From: UBA4582 sp038106185
GTDB taxonomy: Bacteria; Pseudomonadota; Gammaproteobacteria; Pseudomonadales; Azotimanducaceae
NCBI GenBank assembly: GCA_038106185.1
Contig: JAYODE010000013.1
Span: 1-64,000, forward strand
DNA: 64,000 nucleotides
Reading direction: 5' to 3'
How positions within the stretch are numbered: the first letter of the stretch is position 1; each line of letters opens with the position of its first letter. Below are positions 18,536-27,155 of this stretch, one piece after another. The notes under the pieces are model-generated. The model searched no databases. It was not told the DNA's origin and saw only the letters and a list, made by a program, of their open reading frames with translations. The translations under genes were made by a program, and so were the position numbers.

Positions 18536-19732
18536 GTGACACCAGGAAATGATGCTGCGCTTTTAGACCCACGGAAACCCCAGACGGTTCGACTGGGCAT
18601 TATAGGCCTGGGCAATATGGGCTCCAGCCACTGCCGTCTAATTGAGTCGATCGACAGCATAACCCTGAGCGCGGTCTGCGATATTGACCCAGTGAGACTT
18701 GAAAAGGTTGTCAGTCGCTATGGTTGCCCAGGCTATGCCACGGCCAACGAGCTGCTCAGGGCTAGAGTCTGTGATGCCATATTGATCGCCACGCCCCACT
18801 ATGATCACACCACCATTGGCATCGCAGCCTTGAAAGCGGGCTATCATCTGCTGGTTGAAAAACCCATCTCCGTGCACAAGGCCGACTGTGAACGACTCAT
18901 TCAAGCTCACCAGCTGGGTGATAGGCAGGTCTTTGCAGCCATGTTTAATCAGCGAACCAACAAGCATTATCAGCAGATCAAACACCTGATTGATAGTGGC
19001 GAGCTGGGCGAGATTCGCCGAATCAGCTGGACCATCACCGACTGGTTCAGAACCCAGCGGTATTACGACAGTGGTGGCTGGCGAGCAACCTGGGCCGGTG
19101 AAGGGGGTGGCGTGTTGCTCAATCAATGTCCGCACCAGCTGGATCTGTTGCACTGGCTATTTGGCATGCCTACGGCGCTCACTGCGCAGGGCAAAGTAGC
19201 CAAACACCACGCTATCGAGGTTGAGGACGAAGTGACCTGCTTTCTTCAATACGCCAACGGTGCGACTGGTGTCTTCACCACCTCTACAGGCGAGGCCCCC
19301 GGTATTAATCGACTAGAAATCGCCGCTGAGCGGGGTTTGCTGGTCTATGACACGGCAGACGGCAAAATCACTTTTCTGCAAAATGACAAGACCGTAACCG
19401 AGGCCATTCGAGACAACGGCCCCTTTGAAAAACCCAAAACCAAGCGGATTGAATTCGACATACTTGATACGGGCCGTCAGCATGCCGAAGTACTGGAGAA
19501 TTTCGCCGCCGCGATACTCCATGGCACGCGGGTTCTCGCCAATGGCAAAGAGGGCATTCATTCCGTCGAACTGGCCAATGCGATGATCTACTCTGCGCTT
19601 AAAAACCAGCCTGTCACCCTGCCGATCAATGCCAAACGCTATGCCAATTTTCTTAAACGTCTCATTCGCGGCTCGACCCTGCGTAAGCCCGAGACAAATA
19701 CTGAAATTACGGACTTAACCGGTTCATTTTGA
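18536..19732 (+). CDS. Gfo/Idh/MocA family oxidoreductase
   Basis: A 398-residue NAD(P)-dependent dehydrogenase. The N-terminal Rossmann motif GIIGLGNMGSSHC binds the dinucleotide, and LLVEKPIS carries the conserved EKP lysine used in catalysis. The C-terminal alpha/beta domain includes GGGVLLNQCPHQLDLLHW with the usual His. The GTG start at 18536 is preceded by aggaaa at good spacing. It lies 62 bases after the isomerase and 23 bases before a second dehydrogenase, consistent with an operon for oxidation of a sugar or inositol derivative. Confidence 0.88.
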   Translation: MTPGNDAALLDPRKPQTVRLGIIGLGNMGSSHCRLIESIDSITLSAVCDIDPVRLEKVVSRYGCPGYATANELLRARVCDAILIATPHYDHTTIGIAALKAGYHLLVEKPISVHKADCERLIQAHQLGDRQVFAAMFNQRTNKHYQQIKHLIDSGELGEIRRISWTITDWFRTQRYYDSGGWRATWAGEGGGVLLNQCPHQLDLLHWLFGMPTALTAQGKVAKHHAIEVEDEVTCFLQYANGATGVFTTSTGEAPGINRLEIAAERGLLVYDTADGKITFLQNDKTVTEAIRDNGPFEKPKTKRIEFDILDTGRQHAEVLENFAAAILHGTRVLANGKEGIHSVELANAMIYSALKNQPVTLPINAKRYANFLKRLIRGSTLRKPETNTEITDLTGSF

Positions 19733-19755
19733 GCCTTACTCAGGACTGACTGTAT

Positions 19756-20838
19756 ATGACGGACGGTATGCACTACGCGCCCATTGCGCGGACCCAAAAA
19801 CCTGTGTGTGGGCCCGGTGATTTTGTCTTTGCGGCTATGGCCCTGGATCATGGCCACATTTTTGGCATGGTAGCTAATCTGGTGCAAGCCGGTGGTGTGT
19901 TGAAACTGATCTATGATCCGAACCCGAAAAAGGTCGAGCTTCTGCGCCGTCAGCATCCTCAGGCCCAGGTCGCCAGCTCTGCTGACGAGATCCTGCAGGA
20001 TCCGGATGTGATGTTGGTCGCAGCCGCGGCTATACCGAGTCAGCGTTGCGAACTGGGCTTGCAGGTGCTGGCGCATGGCAAAGACTATTTCACGGACAAG
20101 ACGCCCTTCACCAGCCTAGATCAGCTTCACCAGGCACGCCAGGCAGTCCTCACAACCGGGCGCAAATACGCTTGTTGCTATAGCGAACGGCTGCAGAATG
20201 AAGCGGCAGAATACGCGCTCGAACTGGTGGCTGGGGGGGTCATCGGCGACGTCATACAGGTGCTCGGACTTGGCCCACATCGCTTGAACGCTCCTGCTCG
20301 GCCGGACTGGTTTTTTCGCAAGGCCCTCTATGGCGGCATTATCTGTGACATAGGCAGCCACCAGGCAGAACAATACCTGGCCTACAGTGGCGCTACTGGC
20401 GCCACAGTGACCATGGCCCGGGCTGCCAACTACGCCAACCCTGACTATCCGGAACTGGAAGACTTTGGTGAATTCAGTGTCGTGGGCGATAACGGCAGCA
20501 GCGGCTATTTTCGTATGGATTGGTTCACACCGAATGGCCTGAGAACCTGGGGTGACGGACGAACCACCATTCTTGGCAGCAAAGGCTACATTGAGCTGCG
20601 CAAGTATGTGGATATTGGTCAGCAACTGGATCAGCCAGCACGGGAGAATAACGTCTATATCGTGACTCAGGAGGGTGAGGAACAACACCAGGTCACGGGC
20701 AAAATCGGCTTTCCGTTTTTCGGCGCACTGATATTAGACTGTCTTGAGCGGACAGAGCTCGCCATGTCACAAAAGCACTGCTTCACAGCTGCCGCCATCT
20801 GCCTGCAGGCACAGCAAATGGCTGACTTGAATCGCTAG
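19756..20838 (+). CDS. Second Gfo/Idh/MocA family oxidoreductase, divergent
   Basis: A 360-residue protein of the same superfamily but with divergent motifs. The Rossmann glycine pattern is weak (AALDHGHIFGM in FAAMALDHGHIFGM rather than GxGxxG), and the catalytic EKP is replaced by DKTP in DYFTDKTPFTSL. The conserved GGIICDIGSHQAEQYL stretch is retained. It may be a dehydrogenase with altered chemistry or a related lyase-like member. The stop codon overlaps the convergent msrA gene by four bases. Context links it to the isomerase and dehydrogenase upstream. Confidence 0.82.
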   Translation: MTDGMHYAPIARTQKPVCGPGDFVFAAMALDHGHIFGMVANLVQAGGVLKLIYDPNPKKVELLRRQHPQAQVASSADEILQDPDVMLVAAAAIPSQRCELGLQVLAHGKDYFTDKTPFTSLDQLHQARQAVLTTGRKYACCYSERLQNEAAEYALELVAGGVIGDVIQVLGLGPHRLNAPARPDWFFRKALYGGIICDIGSHQAEQYLAYSGATGATVTMARAANYANPDYPELEDFGEFSVVGDNGSSGYFRMDWFTPNGLRTWGDGRTTILGSKGYIELRKYVDIGQQLDQPARENNVYIVTQEGEEQHQVTGKIGFPFFGALILDCLERTELAMSQKHCFTAAAICLQAQQMADLNR

Positions 20839-21437
20839 TGGTGCGCGTCGGCGCCCCAGATCTCTTGCAGCCGCGCATCCCGCCCACAGCCTCGTCGATA
20901 AAACCCGTAGCGCAGCGGATTCTTCAGATAATAATCTTGATGGCTCGCCTCTACCGGAAAGAAGCGACTTGCATCAAGTATTTCTGTGGCTATTGCTCGA
21001 CCGGAAAAGCGTTCAGCTACTTTTTGCTTTGAACTCACCGCCAGTTCCCGCTCAGTGGCATTACCGACAAAAATCGCACTCAGATAGCTGGGTCCCTTGT
21101 CACAAAACTGGCCCTGCGCATCAAAGGGATCTATGTTGTGCCAATAAAGGTCCAACAGCTGCTGATAGTTGATGAGACTAGCATCATAGGTCACCTCGAC
21201 CGCCTCGTAATGACCCGTATGCAGACCACTATAGGTCGGGTTTGGATGCGTGCCACCGGTAAAGCCTGAGATCACTTGAGTGACACCCGGCTGTTCCTGA
21301 TATAAGGCCTCTACACACCAAAAACAGCCGCCGGCAAAGATCGCCGTCGCACCGCGAACCATACCGCTGGACCCCAGAAGTAATAGTAAGACGCATCCGA
21401 TCGACAATCGGCTTTGAACCCAGGCAGCACTTTTCAT
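20835..21437 (-). CDS. msrA: Peptide-methionine (S)-S-oxide reductase MsrA, exported
   Basis: MsrA repairs methionine-S-sulfoxide in proteins using thioredoxin or a similar donor. The active-site motif GCFWC has its catalytic Cys at residue 38, followed by GVTQVISGFTGG and the conserved YHNIDPFD-like segment WHNIDPFDAQGQFCD. Resolving cysteines may be the Cys in QFCDKG and the late Cys in RRGCGRD. From the ATG at 21437 an N-terminal hydrophobic segment (VLLLLLGSSG) predicts export to the periplasm or membrane anchoring. A 100-N gap starts four bases upstream of the ATG, so an even earlier start cannot be excluded. Confidence 0.9.
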   Translation of the reverse strand: MKSAAWVQSRLSIGCVLLLLLGSSGMVRGATAIFAGGCFWCVEALYQEQPGVTQVISGFTGGTHPNPTYSGLHTGHYEAVEVTYDASLINYQQLLDLYWHNIDPFDAQGQFCDKGPSYLSAIFVGNATERELAVSSKQKVAERFSGRAIATEILDASRFFPVEASHQDYYLKNPLRYGFYRRGCGRDARLQEIWGADAHH

Positions 21438-21958
21438 GGCANNNNNNNNNNNNNNNNNNNNNNNNNNNNNNNNNNNNNNNNNNNNNNNNNNNNNNNNNNN
21501 NNNNNNNNNNNNNNNNNNNNNNNNNNNNNNNNNNNNNNNNNCAACCAGACGACTGACTTCAGGATTCAGCACCCAGCATCTTTGCAGAGAAGCCCAATAA
21601 TAAAGTTGAGCCTTGTTAAAACGAATAAATTTTTAGGCTTTATAAGCAATATATTCGACCATCTATTGGAGCATCTATTGGACCATCTATTGGACCATCT
21701 ATTGGAGCATCTATTGGAGCAAGGTTTTATAATTTTTATTTCAAAATCGCTTTCATTGATAATCAATACCAATGCGTTTTCAATAAATACTTTAATCTCT
21801 TTTAAAATCTGGTTATTATCCAACCAATGATGTTGCTCTAGACAGCTATTTTTTCCGAGCGTCTAATATCAAATTAAAGCAATTGATCCCACTGTTTTAT
21901 TAACTGCCAATAAATTTTAGCGCAATTAAATTAACTGTTGCCACAACGGAGACCAAGA
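21438..21958. other. AT-rich intergenic region with gap and tandem repeat
   Basis: This 521-base region contains a 100-N gap (21442-21541) and an AT-rich segment markedly richer in A and T than the flanking genes. I find no supportable gene in it. Its AT richness directly upstream of an H-NS family gene would suit autoregulation by that protein (inference). Confidence 0.6.
21657..21716. repeat. Five tandem 12-bp units
   Basis: Five uninterrupted units alternate between gaccatctattg and gagcatctattg. On the reverse strand they would read as a Ser-Asn-Arg-rich peptide, but that ORF has no other support. Confidence 0.9.
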
Positions 21959-22303
21959 ATGCCAACACTCGCCGGTATTAAAGCGAAAATGAAAACACTG
22001 CAGCAACAACACGATGCCATCATTGCCAAGCAGAAAGCGCAAGTGGTTGCGGAGATCAAACAAAAGATTGCTGACTTTGATATCTCTGCTGCAGAACTGG
22101 GCTATAAAGGTGCCGCTGCTGGCGTTAAAAAAGCGGTTCAAGTCGCAAAGCCTAAAAAGAGCGCCAAGAAAAAGTCGACGCCTGTTTACCGAGGCCCCAA
22201 TAATGAAGAATGGGCCGGTGGCAAAGGGGCTCGACCCAAATGGGTCAAAGCCGTTCTTGAGAGTGGCGGTGATCTCGAAGCCTATCGCATTAAACGTGCC
22301 TAA
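21959..22303 (+). CDS. H-NS family nucleoid-associated protein
   Basis: A 114-residue DNA-binding protein. Residues 1-45 form a charged coiled coil (KAKMKTLQQQ, AEIKQKIADF) for dimerisation. A Lys-rich linker (about 58-75) leads to the H-NS C-terminal domain, with YRGPNNEEWAGGKGARPKW at 77-95 corresponding to the minor-groove-binding loop. The ATG at 21959 is preferred because ggag lies eight bases upstream; a TTG at 21938 is less likely. H-NS-type proteins silence AT-rich DNA, and the gene sits directly beside the most AT-rich stretch of the window. It is monocistronic, ending in a strong hairpin. Confidence 0.88.
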   Translation: MPTLAGIKAKMKTLQQQHDAIIAKQKAQVVAEIKQKIADFDISAAELGYKGAAAGVKKAVQVAKPKKSAKKKSTPVYRGPNNEEWAGGKGARPKWVKAVLESGGDLEAYRIKRA

Positions 22304-22316
22304 GAGGCGACTGATC

Positions 22317-22349
22317 AACGGGGGTGGAAGATTAACTTCCACCCCCGTT
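22317..22349 (+). terminator. Strong hairpin after H-NS gene
   Basis: Left arm aacgggggtggaag and right arm cttccacccccgtt pair perfectly over 14 bp around a five-base attaa loop. The sequence that follows is AT-rich but not a clean T run. It lies 14 bases after the stop codon. Confidence 0.75.
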
Positions 22350-22522
22350 AATCCACTCATTTAACCTTTTACAAAAATTTTGATTAAACCTTTTTCTACA
22401 TCTTTGGTTAACCGTTTTTCTTAAGCTTTGGTTAAATAAGATCTAGATAAATGCTGTCAATTTAATAGCATTCGGCACCTTTCTTGCTGGCGAGCTCTGG
22501 CTTTCCAACCTTTGCCCAGACG

Positions 22523-22551
22523 CTGACTAATGCGTCACAAGGTCCTATACT
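22523..22551 (+). promoter_or_regulatory. Candidate sigma-70 promoter for CoA transferase gene
   Basis: A ctgact -35-like box and a tatact -10 box are separated by exactly 17 bases, 30 bases before the ATG at 22581. The same pair of hexamers at the same spacing precedes tatD at 52949-52977. Confidence 0.5.
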
Positions 22552-22580
22552 GCATTACGCACTACTCAGGATCAGCCCAC

Positions 22581-23765
22581 ATGAAACCACTGTCCGGACT
22601 CAAAGTACTCGACCTCACTCATGTTCTCGCCGGCCCCTACTGCACTTATCAGCTGGGACTACTGGGCGCTGAAGTCACCAAGGTGGAAGCACCCATCGGT
22701 GATATGACCCGAATTTGGGGCGGAACCCAGGAACAACTGGCAAAGAAGCTGGGCTCGGGTTTCGTACCTCAGAATGCGGGTAAGCGGAGTATCTGCCTGA
22801 ATCTGAACCGACCGGACGCTCAGGCTTGTGCACGCAAGCTTGCCGAGGCTGCCGATATATTGGTGGAAAACTTTGAGGGTGGAACCATGGAGAAGTTTTC
22901 CCTGGACTATGACACCGTCGCAGACTTGAATCCGGGCATTATCTATCTGTCGATTTCAGCCTTTGGTCGCAATGGACCCTACGCTAATCGGCCGGGTTTC
23001 GATGATGTGGTACAAGCCACCTCTGGCTATATGGCGAATAACATTCGCGGTGACGGACCTATTCGCACCGGCGGCCCCGTGCTTGACTATGCGACAGGCA
23101 TGCACGCCGCATCGGCTGTACTCGCCGCTCTGTTGCTGAAAGCCCGCACTGGCAAGGGCCAATATATTGACCTGGCGATGCAGGATGTCGCCATGCTGCT
23201 GCTCAACCGAAATACCAGCATAGCGGCTTCCACTGGTTTACCGCCCGCGCCAGCGGACAATCGTGAAGCGCCTTTACTAGGTCGATACCGATCCAAGGAT
23301 GGTTACATCATGCTCGCGGGTTATTTTCCGGACCACTGCCGAGCAATCTGTGCCGCGATCGGTCTGCCGGAATATGCAGACCTGAGTAACTCAGCCTTTC
23401 GGTCAAGAATTGCAGAAATCGAAGCCGCCGTTGAAGTTGAGCTGGCGACCAGAACTACTGCAGCATGGGACCGAGTATTTCGTACCGAAAAAGTCGTCGC
23501 TGGCGGCGTCCAAAGCCTGGAAGAAACGATCGCCTCTGGCCAGCCAGCGGCTCGACAACTGATTCAGGAAGTCGCGAGCGCTGCCGGGCCACAACAGGTG
23601 ACGACCGCCGGCTACCGCATCAATGATGGGGTCTTTGGTCCGAATGGAGATGTCCCCCTGTTAGGTCAGCACTCGACGGAAATTCTGCTCGAACTGGGTT
23701 ACAGCAGCGACGATATCGCTGACTTAATCGCAACCGGCGCACTGATTCAAGGCCCTAAAAACTGA
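22581..23765 (+). CDS. CaiB/BaiF family (class III) CoA transferase
   Basis: A 394-residue class III CoA transferase moving CoA between acyl groups through an aspartyl-CoA thioester. The N-terminal block LSGLKVLDLTHVLAGPYC is the family hallmark, and the catalytic residue is expected at Asp169 in GPVLDYATGMHA. Other conserved blocks are VENFEGGTMEKFSLDYD and SISAFGRNGPYANRPGFD. The ORF is open upstream of the chosen ATG, but the family N-terminus starts there and agg lies about ten bases before it. The amidase gene begins 25 bases downstream, so the two probably form an operon. The acyl substrate is unknown. Confidence 0.88.
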   Translation: MKPLSGLKVLDLTHVLAGPYCTYQLGLLGAEVTKVEAPIGDMTRIWGGTQEQLAKKLGSGFVPQNAGKRSICLNLNRPDAQACARKLAEAADILVENFEGGTMEKFSLDYDTVADLNPGIIYLSISAFGRNGPYANRPGFDDVVQATSGYMANNIRGDGPIRTGGPVLDYATGMHAASAVLAALLLKARTGKGQYIDLAMQDVAMLLLNRNTSIAASTGLPPAPADNREAPLLGRYRSKDGYIMLAGYFPDHCRAICAAIGLPEYADLSNSAFRSRIAEIEAAVEVELATRTTAAWDRVFRTEKVVAGGVQSLEETIASGQPAARQLIQEVASAAGPQQVTTAGYRINDGVFGPNGDVPLLGQHSTEILLELGYSSDDIADLIATGALIQGPKN

Positions 23766-23790
23766 AGCAGTCACTGCAGAGGGCGCGTTT

Positions 23791-25242
23791 TTGAATAGGT
23801 TCTTGGATACAGGTTTAATCGGTTTGTCAGGGGTCGCCATCGCCGCGCTGATTCGTTCGCGTCAGATATCTGTGGTTGAGGTCATGGAGGCGACTCGTCA
23901 GCAAGCAGAGAGGATTCAGGTTGCCTGCAATCCGTTCGTCAGCTTCCATTGGGAGCAGGCCATGGCCCAGGCCCGCCAGTGTGATCAGCGACTGAGCACT
24001 GAAAATGGATCAAACCTGCCGACCTTGTTTGGCGTGCCCTTCTCAGTCAAGGACCTACTCAATACTCACGACTTCTGCACCAGCTATGGCTCAAAGGCCT
24101 TTCAGGACTACCGGCCTGATCAGGACGTGGTTGCCGTTTCTCGTCTGCGCGACGCCGGCACCCTTTTAATTGGCAAGACCACCACGCCCGAGTTTGCGGC
24201 GAAAGTGTTAACTGACGCTGAGCTGACTGGCATTACGCGCAACCCCTGGGACCTACAACGTTCGCCGGGAGGCAGCAGTGGCGGCGCTTGCGTTGCCGCG
24301 GCGACAGGCGTGGGCCCCCTGGCTGTAAGTACCGATGGTGGCGGCTCGGCAAGAATACCTGCGGCAGCCTGCGGCATACTGGGATTGAAAGTCACGATGG
24401 GAGCCATTCCTCACGAATCCTGGCCATTTCATTATGCCAATAACAGCTCAATTTCTATCAATTGCCGGCATATCGAGGATCTCGTCGCGAGCTTCAACGC
24501 CATGTGTGGCGCTCACCCCCTGGACCCCTGGTCCCGCCGCGGCATCACGAAACTCAGACTTGAACCTGTCGATCATTTCAATAAAGACGTGATGAAGCGC
24601 AAAAAGATTCTGTTCATTCCCGGGCTTGGCGGTCAAACCTGTGATCAAAATATCCTGTCCCTGGTTGAACGAACAGTGATCAGTCTGCAGCATGCGGGTT
24701 ACCAGGTTGACCTGGCCAACGGTGATCCCTTGGCATTTGACCCGAGTATCGCCCTGCAGATGATGGCCGCCAATCTCGCTGCCAGGGTCAGAGCCATGAC
24801 CCAGCAACAGCAAGCATTGCTGGGCTCCGGGCTAAAGGTCCTCGCTTCTGAGGTGACCTTTAAATCCGATGGTGTGCGCCTGCAAGCCGATGCGATGGCG
24901 CGGTCACAACTCTACGACCGGCTTGAAGGCCTGTTCGCCGATTATGCCCTGATCTTGACCCCCACCCTGAAGGCGCCACCGCCTTTGGCTGACCCCACAG
25001 AAGATCAGCGAGTGATCATCAACGGTGAGCCAGCCAGTTTAGCGAGCTGGTGGTCTCACCTCTCGATTGCCAACTTGACCGGACACCCCGCCATTTCAAT
25101 TCCCTGCGGCCGGGATGATGCAGGGCTGCCTGTTGGCCTGCATGCGCTGGCCGGCTGGGATGCCGAACAGGCGCTGATCGATCTGGCGGTGCAAGTGCAG
25201 CGCATCTATGACTGGGCTGATGAGCTACCCCCACTGGCCTAG
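23791..25242 (+). CDS. Amidase signature family hydrolase
   Basis: A 483-residue amidase with the complete Ser-cisSer-Lys machinery: Lys87 in PFSVKDLL, the GGSSGGA loop at 160-166, and the nucleophile Ser186 in TDGGGSARIPAA. Family members hydrolyse amides to carboxylic acids and ammonia. The start is TTG at 23791, with gaggg about ten bases upstream. The gene follows the CoA transferase after 25 bases, so a pathway releasing an acid from its amide and then activating it as a CoA thioester is plausible (inference). No GatB/GatC partner is adjacent, so it is not a GatA. Confidence 0.87.
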   Translation: MNRFLDTGLIGLSGVAIAALIRSRQISVVEVMEATRQQAERIQVACNPFVSFHWEQAMAQARQCDQRLSTENGSNLPTLFGVPFSVKDLLNTHDFCTSYGSKAFQDYRPDQDVVAVSRLRDAGTLLIGKTTTPEFAAKVLTDAELTGITRNPWDLQRSPGGSSGGACVAAATGVGPLAVSTDGGGSARIPAAACGILGLKVTMGAIPHESWPFHYANNSSISINCRHIEDLVASFNAMCGAHPLDPWSRRGITKLRLEPVDHFNKDVMKRKKILFIPGLGGQTCDQNILSLVERTVISLQHAGYQVDLANGDPLAFDPSIALQMMAANLAARVRAMTQQQQALLGSGLKVLASEVTFKSDGVRLQADAMARSQLYDRLEGLFADYALILTPTLKAPPPLADPTEDQRVIINGEPASLASWWSHLSIANLTGHPAISIPCGRDDAGLPVGLHALAGWDAEQALIDLAVQVQRIYDWADELPPLA

Positions 25243-25340
25243 CTATCGCGCAGTGATTGTTTGATCTAACCCAATGGCACCTGCTCGATTCTCGTGTAAC
25301 TTATTTGTCCTATAGTCGCTGACAGGCTCGATACTAACCC

Positions 25341-26264
25341 ATGAATCCCCGTTTACGCCTGGGTATCTGGCGTCTGGCTGATCCTAAAATCAGCATTACC
25401 TCCGCGGCCTCCATGGCCATCGGTGCGGCTGTTGCCGCGCTGGAGATGCCACTCAACTGGTTCTGGTTACTGGTCACAGGCTTGGCGTTCTTCTGCATGG
25501 AGGTGGCCAAGAATGCCTGGGGCGATATTTATGATTATGACTCAGGCACAGATCTGGCGGTCGAGCCGAAAGATCAAACGAATTTTTCCGGCGGCAAGCG
25601 CGTCCTGGTCGATAATCTCATGAGTCGCAACCAGACCTGGGCGGTCGCCGCTTTGTTTGCCGGCCTGGGGCTGACTCTCGGCGCCCTGATCGTCTTTTTG
25701 CAGGAACCCAGTGCCTTCTGGATCGGGATTGCCGGCTTGGCTCTGGGCTGGTCCTATCACGGCCCTCCACTGCAGCTGGTGTACCGAGGCTGGGGGGAAC
25801 TGGCAGTACTGCTGATCTATGGACCCGTGATCGCCCTCAGCACCTACCTGATCCAGCGCCATCAGTTCAGTCTGGATGTTCTGCTCCTCTCCCTGCCCCT
25901 GGGAATCTTTATCAGTGCTTTTCTGTGGGTCAACGAATTCCCTGATCACGATGCTGACTTGGGAGCTAACAAGCGCAATCTGGTGGTGATACTCGGACGC
26001 AGGCGCGCCAGCCGTCTGTTACCACTGATATACGTCACCGGATTTTCTCTCCTTTACTTTCTGCCCCATCTCACTCAGATAGACCAGGCGGTCTGGTGGG
26101 GCTTTGTCGCGTTGCCGACCGCGAGTCTGGCAAGCTACTGGACCTGGCACCAACCTGAAACCTTTTATCGACAGACGCCCGCGCAGCCCTTGGCTCTGCT
26201 GACATTTGTGCTTTATTCCGTGGGCATCTGCGGCGCGCTGAATCTGACCGGACACATTCGATGA
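25341..26264 (+). CDS. UbiA family prenyltransferase
   Basis: A 307-residue integral membrane prenyltransferase with about eight to nine hydrophobic helices. The two Asp-rich motifs that bind the prenyl diphosphate through magnesium are visible: NAWGDIYDYDSGTD at residues 58-71 and NEFPDHDADLGANKRN near 200. The overall pattern is close to MenA-like dihydroxynaphthoate or related aromatic prenyltransferases, but no men genes accompany it. It stands directly before a sugar phosphotransferase gene (16-base gap), an unusual pairing that could reflect lipid-linked glycan or quinone work. The acceptor cannot be assigned. Confidence 0.8.
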   Translation: MNPRLRLGIWRLADPKISITSAASMAIGAAVAALEMPLNWFWLLVTGLAFFCMEVAKNAWGDIYDYDSGTDLAVEPKDQTNFSGGKRVLVDNLMSRNQTWAVAALFAGLGLTLGALIVFLQEPSAFWIGIAGLALGWSYHGPPLQLVYRGWGELAVLLIYGPVIALSTYLIQRHQFSLDVLLLSLPLGIFISAFLWVNEFPDHDADLGANKRNLVVILGRRRASRLLPLIYVTGFSLLYFLPHLTQIDQAVWWGFVALPTASLASYWTWHQPETFYRQTPAQPLALLTFVLYSVGICGALNLTGHIR

Positions 26265-26280
26265 GGCCATCAAAATCAAC

Positions 26281-26985
26281 ATGAAGCGAGCCGAAGCCTT
26301 CAGCAAAAGAATCGTTGATGTGAGCTTGTCGAGTATCGGCCTGCTACTGTTCACCCCCTTGATGCTGATCATCGCAGTGGTCATCAAGGCGACCGAGGGT
26401 GGCCCGGTGATATTTCGAGAATACCGCCTTGGCCTTAGTCAGCAACTCTTTCTCATCTATAAATTTCGCACTTTGGCGACCGGCGTAGACGGTCCCCCGG
26501 TTGCCCCAGGCGATGACCCTCGAATTCACACTGTCGGCCACCTGTTACGCCGCTATCATCTCGACGAGTTACCGCAACTCGTCAATGTGCTGCGAGGCGA
26601 GATGAGCCTGGTAGGTCCAAGGCCCATGAAGCCCAGTCATGGGCAGCTGGTTCAACCTCGAGTGCTGAGCCAGTTGCTGAGTGTCAAGCCTGGCCTGACC
26701 GGCGCCGATGCACTCGCCTTTATAGCCGAGGATGATTGCCTGACAGGTCACCCCGCTGCCTCAACCCTCTATGCGCATTATCTGTTACCTGAAAAAATCC
26801 GCTATCAGTTGCAATATATCCAACAACAAAGCCTTTGGCTGGATCTTCGCTTGCTGTATCGAACCTTACGAGATGGCTTTTCAGCGGATACCTACCAACG
26901 ATCGCTGCTGCAGCTCAGTCGGTTGCTACCCGCCAACAGGTCCCATTTAACATCCACACCGACAACAAAGCGTGAGCGTCAGTGA
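26281..26985 (+). CDS. Bacterial sugar transferase (polyprenyl-phosphate glycosyl-1-phosphate transferase)
   Basis: A 234-residue initiating glycan phosphotransferase that would move a sugar-1-phosphate from a nucleotide sugar to a polyprenyl phosphate. An N-terminal membrane helix (about residues 15-36) precedes the conserved catalytic core: VIFREYRLG, YKFRTL, HLDELPQLVNVLRGEMSLVGPRP and a later GLTGADAL. It corresponds to the minimal catalytic module, lacking the large N-terminal membrane part of WbaP. The stop overlaps the next frame (GTGA at 26982-26985). Its neighbours are a UbiA prenyltransferase and a spermidine-synthase-like gene. Confidence 0.85.
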   Translation: MKRAEAFSKRIVDVSLSSIGLLLFTPLMLIIAVVIKATEGGPVIFREYRLGLSQQLFLIYKFRTLATGVDGPPVAPGDDPRIHTVGHLLRRYHLDELPQLVNVLRGEMSLVGPRPMKPSHGQLVQPRVLSQLLSVKPGLTGADALAFIAEDDCLTGHPAASTLYAHYLLPEKIRYQLQYIQQQSLWLDLRLLYRTLRDGFSADTYQRSLLQLSRLLPANRSHLTSTPTTKRERQ

Positions 26986-27034
26986 CGCCCAGGCCCGAAC
27001 TCTCTGTGGTCTATCAACAACCGCTGGGGCGCCA

Positions 27035-27134
27035 NNNNNNNNNNNNNNNNNNNNNNNNNNNNNNNNNNNNNNNNNNNNNNNNNNNNNNNNNNNNNNNNNN
27101 NNNNNNNNNNNNNNNNNNNNNNNNNNNNNNNNNN
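27035..27134. other. 100-N gap upstream of methyltransferase-like gene
   Basis: The run is exactly 100 N. The flanks do not overlap and a zero-length join does not restore the frame of the downstream gene, so here either sequence is missing or there is a flanking error. Confidence 0.9.
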
Positions 27135-27155
27135 TTACGGTACAGATGACGGTCT

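Noticed and set aside
21757..21771. Fur-box-like sequence tgataatcaatacca
   Set aside because: Two mismatches to the 7-1-7 model in AT-rich DNA, and it lies about 190 bases from the nearest gene start, with no iron-related gene nearby.
21566..21823. Reverse ORF with Ser-Asn-Arg repeats
   Set aside because: It is made of the 12-bp tandem units, shows no start signal and no family similarity.
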